Source of the DNA: Vibrio madracius
Lineage (GTDB): Bacteria > Pseudomonadota > Gammaproteobacteria > Enterobacterales > Vibrionaceae
Reading direction: 5' to 3'
Length of the DNA: 5,590 nt
Assembly: GCA_000695745.1 (NCBI GenBank)
Contig: ASHK01000022.1
Location: forward strand, 1 to 5,590
Part shown: positions 1 through 4,679 of the stretch, piece by piece
Layout of the letters: each line of letters opens with the position of its first letter
Position numbering within the stretch: the first letter of the stretch is position 1
Made by a program: the position numbers and the translations under genes
Notes under the pieces: generated by a model
What the model saw: the letters and a program-made list of their open reading frames with translations, nothing else
The model's database searches: none
What the model was told of the DNA's origin: nothing

Positions 1-388
1 TGGCATGATAATGAGATGAAAATCTCAACATCAAGTGGCGCGCTTAGCGCTGCGATTTGCTCAATCGTTTCTGCTTCTAGTTTGATTGGGTGACCACCTG
101 TATGCAGCAAAGCAAGCACAAGTGAGGTAAATTCATGGCCCATTGGCAAACCTGCAAAACCAATTGCTGTGCCTTTCTCTGGGTTAACTACGCGCATCAC
201 TGGCTTACGTGTGCTTGCAGAATCATCTCGAACTACGTCGATCTTGCTGCTTAATGATGCGATATCATTAGCAAGAGACTCGATTTTGCTCGCAGTATCA
301 CTATCGTCAAGGCTGAGAACTAATTGAACTTGGTTTTTACGTTTTCTAAATACGCTTTTAACTGCTGCTTCATTGCTTGATCTAACAT
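1..388 (-). pseudogene. ahpF: Alkyl hydroperoxide reductase subunit F, N-terminal part, frameshifted (possibly by sequence error)
   Basis: AhpF is the cytoplasmic FAD/NADH flavoprotein that re-reduces AhpC through its N-terminal thioredoxin-like domain. Reading leftwards from ATG at 388, the start MLDQAMKQQLKAYLENVKT closely matches known AhpF N-termini, but the frame hits TAG at 320-322 (codon 23). Re-reading base 332 restores the AhpF frame: QVQLVLSLDDSDTAS, then MGHEFTSLVLALLHTGGHP, ending in SLSC at the window edge. With one base restored, this last Cys is residue 129, the same number as the first Cys of the CHNC motif in E. coli AhpF, so a single base is missing around 332-338. The downstream frame has no ATG, GTG or TTG before its upstream stop, so it cannot start on its own. 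The Shine-Dalgarno is weak (AGG around 396-398). The rest of the gene lies beyond the left edge. Identity is very sure; whether the break is real is not. Confidence 0.9.
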
Positions 389-447
389 ACTGATACCTAT
401 TCTATAAGACTGCTTAACATCAGAAGGAATTAAAAAAGGGAGAAATA

Positions 448-463
448 AAAAGGGAACCCTTTT
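448..463 (-). terminator. Small terminator-like hairpin between ahpC and ahpF
   Basis: Seven bases at 448-454 (AAAAGGG) are complementary to 457-463 (CCCTTTT). As RNA from the minus strand this is a 6-bp stem with a 4-base loop, followed by a U-rich run (TATTTCTCCC). The stem is short and AT-rich, so it would be a leaky terminator. It lies between ahpC and ahpF and could let only part of the ahpC transcripts continue into ahpF, as needed if AhpC is made in excess. That role is inferred. Confidence 0.4.
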
Positions 464-495
464 GATGCTTGATTATTAACATGATGGTTTAAGGG

Positions 496-556
496 TGCAC
501 GCCCCCACTGTTAACGGCTAATGGTAGAAGCCATTAAAGTGACTGCGGGGCGTGCA
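496..556 (-). repeat. Long GC-rich inverted repeat (hairpin) in the ahpC-ahpF spacer
   Basis: The outer arms are a perfect 10-bp inverted repeat: TGCACGCCCC at 496-505 and GGGGCGTGCA at 547-556. Inside them are CACT (506-509) with AGTG (538-541), and a tip stem TAATGG (519-524) with CCATTA (531-536) around a 6-base loop. Together they form one nested hairpin of about 60 bases in the ahpC 3' region. No U-run follows directly, so this looks more like a 3'-end protecting or RNA-processing element than a standard intrinsic terminator. With the small hairpin at 448-463, it is the main content of the 389-610 spacer. A weaker imperfect stem (581-591 with 600-610) lies right after the ahpC stop. Confidence 0.6.
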
Positions 557-610
557 ACACGGACTCGATATTCCGCTTAAGCTAGTGTTTATTTGGGCTT
601 AAACGTTAGC

Positions 611-1168
611 TTAGATTTTGCCTACTAGGTCTAGAGATGGCGCTAGTGTTTCTTCACCTTCTTTCCATTTAGCTGGGCAAACTTCACCTGGGTGAGCGGC
701 AACGTATTGTGCTGCTTTCACTTTACGCATTAGGTCTTCTGCATTACGACCAATACCTTCTGCTGTGATTTCCATTGCTTGGATAACACCTTCTGGGTCA
801 ACTAGGAACGTCGCGCGGTCTGCAAGACCTTGACCTTCACGCATTACACCAAAATTGTTGGTGATTGTGCCTGTTTGGTCACCAACCATGTAGTAGTTGA
901 TTTTGCCAATTGTGTCTGAGCTGTCGTGCCACGCTTTATGTGTGAAGTGTGTGTCTGTTGATACTGAGTAAACTTCTACGCCGCGCTCTTGTAGCTCTGC
1001 ATAGTGGTCCGCTAAATCACCAAGCTCTGTTGGGCAAACGAAAGTAAAGTCTGCTGGGTAGAAGAAGAATACTGCCCACTTACCTTTTACATCTTGCTCT
1101 GTAATTTCTACGAATTCGCCCTGTTTGAATGCAGTTGCTGAAAATGGCTTGATAGTTGTGTTGATCAT
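611..1168 (-). CDS. ahpC: Alkyl hydroperoxide reductase subunit C (typical 2-Cys peroxiredoxin)
   Basis: AhpC is a cytoplasmic peroxiredoxin that reduces hydrogen peroxide, organic hydroperoxides and peroxynitrite, and is recycled by AhpF. The 185-residue protein has the usual family length and near full-length similarity to enterobacterial AhpC. The peroxidatic Cys45 sits in [13 protein letters not shown] with Pro38 and Thr42, giving the PxxxTxxC signature. Arg118 in the ADRATF segment is the conserved active-site Arg. The resolving Cys164 lies in [10 protein letters not shown] near the C-terminus, which ends SLDLVGKI as in E. coli. The start at 1168 is supported by a GAGAGAG Shine-Dalgarno at 1177-1183, eight bases upstream. 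ahpF follows 222 bases downstream on the same strand. A near-perfect OxyR box lies about 90 bases upstream of the start, so peroxide induction is expected. The frame is intact. Confidence 0.98.
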   Translation of the reverse strand: MINTTIKPFSATAFKQGEFVEITEQDVKGKWAVFFFYPADFTFVCPTELGDLADHYAELQERGVEVYSVSTDTHFTHKAWHDSSDTIGKINYYMVGDQTGTITNNFGVMREGQGLADRATFLVDPEGVIQAMEITAEGIGRNAEDLMRKVKAAQYVAAHPGEVCPAKWKEGEETLAPSLDLVGKI

Positions 1169-1228
1169 AGTGGTTACTCTCTCAAAGTGTTCGTGTTGTT
1201 TGTTTTAGCACTGTCCTGCGCCGATGTG

Positions 1229-1258
1229 TGTATATTGCAATGAGAGCGTATTTTTTAA
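1229..1258 (-). promoter_or_regulatory. Candidate ahpC promoter
   Basis: On the minus strand a -10-like TATACA lies at 1234-1229, with a poor -35 region (TTAAAA at 1258-1253) about 18 bases upstream. The OxyR box ends at 1261, touching the -35 region. A weak -35 with an adjoining activator site fits an OxyR-activated promoter, where the regulator contacts RNA polymerase. The start of transcription would be around 1222. The placement rests on position relative to the OxyR box more than on strong hexamers. Confidence 0.45.
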
Positions 1259-1260
1259 AA

Positions 1261-1297
1261 TTCGTCCTTTCCTATCTATTTGATAGGGATTTCCTAT
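1261..1297 (-). promoter_or_regulatory. OxyR-binding site upstream of ahpC
   Basis: The OxyR consensus is four tetramers, ATAG-N7-CTAT-N7-ATAG-N7-CTAT. Read on the minus strand this site gives ATAG (1297-1294), CTAT (1286-1283), ATAG (1275-1272) and CGAA (1264-1261), each separated by exactly seven bases. That is 14 of 16 consensus positions, with the two mismatches in the element next to the promoter. The exact spacing, the position upstream of ahpC, and the known OxyR control of ahpCF in enteric bacteria and vibrios make this a strong call. No experimental support is available from the sequence itself. Confidence 0.85.
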
Positions 1298-1308
1298 CAA
1301 AGTATGCC

Positions 1309-1351
1309 GCAGGTAAAAATAATAAGCCAACTCTATCGAGTTGGCTTATTA
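1309..1351 (-). terminator. Rho-independent terminator of the TRAP operon
   Basis: A perfect 13-bp inverted repeat (AATAAGCCAACTC at 1321-1333, GAGTTGGCTTATT at 1338-1350) surrounds a 4-base loop; 1320 and 1351 add one more pair. On the minus strand the stem is followed by the U-rich ATTTTTACC. It begins about 18 bases after the dctM stop. No T-run follows on the plus side, so it acts mainly leftward, ending the TRAP transcript before it reaches the ahpC promoter. Confidence 0.92.
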
Positions 1352-1368
1352 AAGCACCACAAACAGCA

Positions 1369-2754
1369 CTAGCCATAGGCTACACTTGGGAACCAAAGTA
1401 CCAGTTGTGGCCAAACGACTAAACAGATTAGGGCGATTAGCTGGATAACAATAAAAGGCACCACACCACGATAAATATCTTTAAGTGCCACCTCGTTTGG
1501 ACAAACGCCTTTCAAGTAAAAGAGTGCGAAACCAACTGGCGGGGTCAGGAAGCTTGTTTGCAACGCCATAGCCACTAACATCACAAACCATACTAAGCTA
1601 GGGTTATCCACCACACCGTGTCCATCTAACTCAATCCCTAAGCTGGCGATGACAGGCGCCAATAGTGGCAGTGCAATCAAAGTGATCTCAATCCAATCAA
1701 GGAAAAACCCTAACAAAAACACGATGAATAAAATAAACGCAATGATGCCATATGGACCAAATGGTAAACCGCTTAAAAACGACTCAATTAACTCATCACC
1801 GCCGAGCTCACGCAACACTAGAGCAAAACAGGACGCACCCAAGAAAATCATGAAAATGTACGCCGTTGTACCATACGACGCCAATAACACTTCTTTGAGT
1901 ACCTTTAGATTGAGCTTCTTGTTGTACGCCGCTAACAACGTTGCCCCTAAGGCACCAACACCAGAGGCTTCTGTTGGCGTGGCAATACCCGCGAAAATAG
2001 AGCCGAGCACGCAAAAAATCAGCATGACGGTAGGGGTAATATCTTTAAATACTTGAAGAATCAAACGCCAATCAACAGGCTCGATATCTTCCGGCAGTGG
2101 CGCTTTATGAGGATTCATTTTTCCTACCACCAGTATGTATAAGATATACAAACTGCCAAGAAGCAGTCCCGGCATAATGGCTCCCATGAAGAGATCACCG
2201 ACGGACAAACCGAGCTGATCTGCCATGATCACTAACATGATTGAAGGGGGTAGTAATATTCCCAAGGTGCCTGCTGAGGCAACCGTGCCCAACGCCAACG
2301 GCAAGTGATAACCCTGACGCATCATGCTAGGCAACGACATCACCGTCAGCAGTACCACCGAGGCCCCTATAATGCCGGTGGAAGCTGCCAGTATGATACC
2401 AATAGCCATGACTGTAATAGCTAATCCACCGTGCACTTTACCGAACAGGGCTTGCATCGAAGTCATCAGCTTTTCCGCGATACCCGATTTATCGAGCATA
2501 TTTCCCATAAATATAAACATGGGTAAGGCGACCAAGATCCAGTTGTCCATAACCTTATAGATACGGTTGACCACTAACCCTAAACTGGTGTAGTCAAGCC
2601 CTGTAAAAGTATCCAAATATAAATCGGCAAAATACCCAACGGCCGCAAAAATCACACCTATCCCACCAAGCACATAAGCCACAGGTATGCCGGTAAACAG
2701 CAGCAGGATAAAAGAGCCAAACATGGCGATGACCATCCATTCATTTGCTTCCAT
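1369..2754 (-). CDS. dctM: TRAP transporter large permease subunit (DctM family)
   Basis: DctM is the inner-membrane subunit that carries the substrate, with sodium-driven transport, after delivery by the periplasmic DctP. The 461-residue protein is almost wholly hydrophobic with about a dozen membrane segments, somewhat longer than many DctM proteins (about 425-430), as is usual in the group paired with large DctQ subunits. Family motifs are present: ALPMFIFMGNMLDKSG (76-91), STGIIGAS (125-132), GTLGILLPPSIM (162-173), IATPTEASGVGALG (257-270), FLDWIEI (351-357) and LTPPVGFALF (403-412). A hydrophilic cytoplasmic stretch (about 211-230) splits the two halves. The start at 2754 has an AGGAG Shine-Dalgarno at 2761-2765, six bases away, and lies inside the end of dctQ (14-base overlap), implying coupled translation. 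An intrinsic terminator follows. The symbol is a family name; the substrate is not proven by this subunit. Confidence 0.96.
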   Translation of the reverse strand: MEANEWMVIAMFGSFILLLFTGIPVAYVLGGIGVIFAAVGYFADLYLDTFTGLDYTSLGLVVNRIYKVMDNWILVALPMFIFMGNMLDKSGIAEKLMTSMQALFGKVHGGLAITVMAIGIILAASTGIIGASVVLLTVMSLPSMMRQGYHLPLALGTVASAGTLGILLPPSIMLVIMADQLGLSVGDLFMGAIMPGLLLGSLYILYILVVGKMNPHKAPLPEDIEPVDWRLILQVFKDITPTVMLIFCVLGSIFAGIATPTEASGVGALGATLLAAYNKKLNLKVLKEVLLASYGTTAYIFMIFLGASCFALVLRELGGDELIESFLSGLPFGPYGIIAFILFIVFLLGFFLDWIEITLIALPLLAPVIASLGIELDGHGVVDNPSLVWFVMLVAMALQTSFLTPPVGFALFYLKGVCPNEVALKDIYRGVVPFIVIQLIALICLVVWPQLVLWFPSVAYG

Positions 2755-3298
2755 AATTCGCTCCTTTCGATGATTCTCCAGTAAATATGGTCTCTAGACT
2801 GCGAAGAATTCGTGCCACCATCGACAGGAGCAATAAGCTAAAGCTCAATGGAATCACACTTTTGATCAACCAGCGATAAGGCAGACCGGATGGGGAGGCC
2901 GAGCTTTCATTAACCCGCCAAGATTCATAAGCGAAATCGTAAGCGTGTAGAATAACGATCAGCACAAATGGTATAGCCAAAAAGAGTAAGCCGAATAAGT
3001 CGACCCAAGCTTTAGTGCGCTCAGAAAATTTGTGGTAAAACAAATCCACTCGAACATGAAGATTGGAAATCTGCGCATAGGCAACGCCAAACATAACGGC
3101 TGTCGCGTACAGGTGCCATTGCAATTCTTCTAGGGCAATTTGACCATTGGAAAATACTTTGCGAAGAATCACCTGAGTGATGATCACCGCCACCAAGACA
3201 AGGTTGGTCCAAGCAAGCGCTTTGCTTATTAAGGTTATAAAACGTTCAATATGAGAGTACATAGGGATGGTTGGGGTAGAACATAACTCTTTGTTCAT
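2741..3298 (-). CDS. dctQ: TRAP transporter small permease subunit (DctQ family)
   Basis: DctQ is the four-helix inner-membrane subunit that pairs with DctM and helps dock DctP. I start it at ATG 3298 (MNKELCST...), because AAGGAG at 3305-3310 lies six bases upstream. The frame is open 75 bases further to an ATG at 3373, but that extension has no comparable ribosome site and runs through an intergenic hairpin. The product is 185 residues. Membrane segments are near 22-45, 60-78, 98-120 and 145-167. Family features include LEELQWHLYA (56-65), NLHVRVDLFY (79-88) and the ES+SPSGLPYRW loop (131-143) before the last helix, which is characteristic of the DctQ group that accompanies TakP-like binding proteins. 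It is 94 bases downstream of dctP and overlaps dctM by 14 bases. Confidence 0.95.
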   Translation of the reverse strand: MNKELCSTPTIPMYSHIERFITLISKALAWTNLVLVAVIITQVILRKVFSNGQIALEELQWHLYATAVMFGVAYAQISNLHVRVDLFYHKFSERTKAWVDLFGLLFLAIPFVLIVILHAYDFAYESWRVNESSASPSGLPYRWLIKSVIPLSFSLLLLSMVARILRSLETIFTGESSKGANYGSK

Positions 3299-3304
3299 GG
3301 GTTG

Positions 3305-3310
3305 CTCCTT
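3305..3310 (-). promoter_or_regulatory. Ribosome binding site deciding the dctQ start
   Basis: The minus strand reads AAGGAG here, six bases before ATG at 3298. It fixes the dctQ start 25 codons inside the longest open frame, whose upstream ATG at 3373 lies in the arm of a hairpin. Confidence 0.85.
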
Positions 3311-3321
3311 ACAACATAAGC

Positions 3322-3378
3322 CGACCATAGTGCGTCGACCAATAGACCCAGTGAGATAAACATCACTGGGCATGGTCG
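3322..3378 (-). repeat. Two-tier hairpin in the dctP-dctQ spacer
   Basis: The inner arms CCCAGTGA (3347-3354) and TCACTGGG (3363-3370) form a perfect 8-bp stem with an 8-base loop. The outer arms CGACCAT (3322-3328) and ATGGTCG (3372-3378) add a 7-bp stem. It begins 14 bases after the dctP stop and has no following U-run, so it is not a standard terminator. Hairpins between a binding-protein gene and its permease genes often protect the upstream message from 3' exonucleases, which would give more DctP than DctQM. That role is inferred here. Confidence 0.65.
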
Positions 3379-3392
3379 CCCATCACGAACGA

Positions 3393-4466
3393 TTACTGAC
3401 CTTGTGTTTCACGCGGTAAAAAGCCATTTGCCGCCCATAAAGCGTAGCCTTCTCGGAAAGTGCTTAAGTCACTCCATACCTTGTCAAAGAACGGGTCTGC
3501 CGCCTTTTTCTCTTCAACCACTTCAAGCCATGTGTTTTCGAATAGACCCAGCATTTCTTCATTCCAATAACGGATCTCTACACCGTTTTCTTTGGCTTTT
3601 TCCATCGCGGCAAATTGCAGTGCTTCCCCCTCAGCAATCGAGTAAGTCATGGTCGCCATACAGGTGGTTTCCACCGCAGACTGCTGAGTGTCACTCATGC
3701 TGTTCCATGTATCTTTATTAATGAGAAGCTCAAACACCGTTGATTGTTGGTGCCAGCCCGGGAAATAGTTGTATTTAGCGACTTTGTGGAACCCTAAGCG
3801 CTGATCAATAGCTGGCTGAGAGAACTCTGATGCATCAATCGCCCCTTTCTCTAACGCCCCAAAGATTTCTCCCCCTGGCAGCTGTACCGTACCGACACCG
3901 AGCTTCTCCATTACTGACGCGCCAAGACCAAAGAAGCGCATGTTTAAACCTTTAAGATCTTCAGGTTTTTCAATCGGTTTACGAAACCATCCCGATGTTT
4001 CTGGCGAGATGATCGCACATGGCATGACTTTCACGTTATAACCACCTTGATCGTACATCTCTTGATACAGCTTTAATCCGTTGCCGAAGTATAACCAAGC
4101 CATATATTCCCCAGCTTCTGGACCAAACGGGACCGCTGAAAAGAGTGCCGACGCGGGTAACTTCCCCTGCCAGTAACCTGCTGTTGAATAACCTGAGTTC
4201 ACTTTACCTGTAGAAACCGCATCCAAAATCTCTGCTGGGTTAACTAACTTACCCGGCTCGTAAATCTTCATTTTGATAGTGCCACCAGAGGTTTTAGTAA
4301 TGTGGTCGGCATACCATTGAATCGGCGTCCCCAAAGCCGGTAAGTGGCTACCAAACGCAATCGGTGTTTTTAGCAAGACTTTTTTGTCTGCTGCCTGAGC
4401 ACCCACAGAAAGCGCAGTTGCAGACAACGTCAATGAGGTAGCGATGGCAACATTCTTAAGATTCAT
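3393..4466 (-). CDS. dctP: TRAP transporter substrate-binding protein, TakP-like (probable 2-oxo-acid/monocarboxylate) DctP family
   Basis: This is the periplasmic receptor that captures the substrate and hands it to DctQM. I start it at ATG 4466, because AAGGAA at 4474-4479 lies seven bases upstream and the product then opens with a classic signal peptide: MNLK, a hydrophobic core, and likely cleavage after GAQA (residue 25). The frame is open 18 codons further to 4520, but that would bury the signal. The precursor has 357 residues. DctP-family features are PAEILDAVSTGKVNSGYS (77-94), GWFRKPIEKPEDLKGLNMR (159-177, with the Arg177 that in this family binds the substrate carboxylate), LPGGEIFGALEKGAIDASEF (196-215) and KYNYFPGWH (231-239). 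The last blocks resemble TakP-type proteins for 2-oxo acids or lactate. From memory that group usually has Glu-Trp where this has Glu214-Phe215, and PGWHE where this has PGWHQ (Gln240), so the ligand may differ. It is first in the operon and faces the kinase gene. Confidence 0.94.
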   Translation of the reverse strand: MNLKNVAIATSLTLSATALSVGAQAADKKVLLKTPIAFGSHLPALGTPIQWYADHITKTSGGTIKMKIYEPGKLVNPAEILDAVSTGKVNSGYSTAGYWQGKLPASALFSAVPFGPEAGEYMAWLYFGNGLKLYQEMYDQGGYNVKVMPCAIISPETSGWFRKPIEKPEDLKGLNMRFFGLGASVMEKLGVGTVQLPGGEIFGALEKGAIDASEFSQPAIDQRLGFHKVAKYNYFPGWHQQSTVFELLINKDTWNSMSDTQQSAVETTCMATMTYSIAEGEALQFAAMEKAKENGVEIRYWNEEMLGLFENTWLEVVEEKKAADPFFDKVWSDLSTFREGYALWAANGFLPRETQGQ

Positions 4467-4470
4467 AACA

Positions 4471-4500
4471 GAGTTCCTTGTTAGTCTGAGTTCCTTGTTA
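4471..4500 (-). repeat. Duplicated Shine-Dalgarno block before dctP (13-bp direct repeat)
   Basis: GAGTTCCTTGTTA occurs at 4471-4483 and again, identical, at 4488-4500, four bases apart. On the minus strand each copy contains AAGGAA. The copy at 4474-4479 is correctly spaced for the dctP ATG; the other (4491-4496) is 24 bases from it and has no start codon of its own. It looks like a recent tandem duplication of 17 bases in the leader. Confidence 0.8.
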
Positions 4501-4510
4501 ATAGTGAGAA

Positions 4511-4553
4511 ATGTGAACATCGCATTGTGAGAACTGTTAATACGATGTTACAT
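4511..4553. promoter_or_regulatory. Inverted repeat, candidate operator or leader stem upstream of dctP
   Basis: ATGT-G-AACATCG (4511-4522) is mirrored by CGATGTT-ACAT (4543-4553): 11 matched bases per arm with one extra G in the left arm and a 20-base centre. It lies in the 213-base spacer between the divergent dctP and kinase genes, 45 bases upstream of the dctP ATG. It could bind a dimeric regulator, possibly the kinase's partner, or form a stem in the dctP leader. I could not place a confident sigma-70 or sigma-54 promoter for dctP in this spacer. For the kinase, TTGCGC (4601-4606) with TAATGC (4623-4628) is only a weak possibility. Confidence 0.4.
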
Positions 4554-4679
4554 TTAGAGCTCAGTCTAGTGCTGATATTTATGACTCTCTATTGGCGAAA
4601 TTGCGCAAATTTAGTCGGTAGTTAATGCAGTTTCCCAAATAAAGTTTCAGTAAAACTACGTACACAAATGGAAGGCTAA

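Noticed and set aside
326..341. Programmed -1 frameshifting in ahpF at A-AAA-ACC
   Set aside because: The direction fits and Lys-AAA could re-pair, but the A-site codon ACC would mispair on AAC, so it is not a proper slippery heptamer, and AhpF is not known to use frameshifting. A missing base is simpler.
1228..1422. Open frame of 64 codons on the plus strand
   Set aside because: It runs through the OxyR box, the terminator hairpin and the end of dctM; no homology or ribosome site supports it.
1649..2056. Plus-strand open frame of 135 codons
   Set aside because: It is antisense to the well-supported dctM, with low-complexity composition and no recognisable domain.
3299..3373. Longer dctQ start at 3373
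   Set aside because: The extra 25 residues are not DctQ-like, the ATG lies in a hairpin arm, and the ATG at 3298 has a strong, well-spaced AAGGAG.
3404..3721. Plus-strand open frame of 105 codons
   Set aside because: It is a shadow antisense to the 3' part of dctP; no start signal or domain.
4467..4520. Longer dctP start at 4520
   Set aside because: The 18-residue extension would precede and hide the signal peptide and has no ribosome site; it reads through the duplicated Shine-Dalgarno block.
4512..4540. CRP site around TGTGA motifs in the divergent spacer
   Set aside because: TGTGA occurs twice as a direct repeat, without a TCACA partner at the six-base spacing that CRP needs.
4590..4612. 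Sigma-54 promoter at TTGGCGAAATTGCGC
   Set aside because: GG and GC elements are present, but the gap between them is 7 or 9 bases, not the required 10, on this strand, and the reverse strand does not fit.
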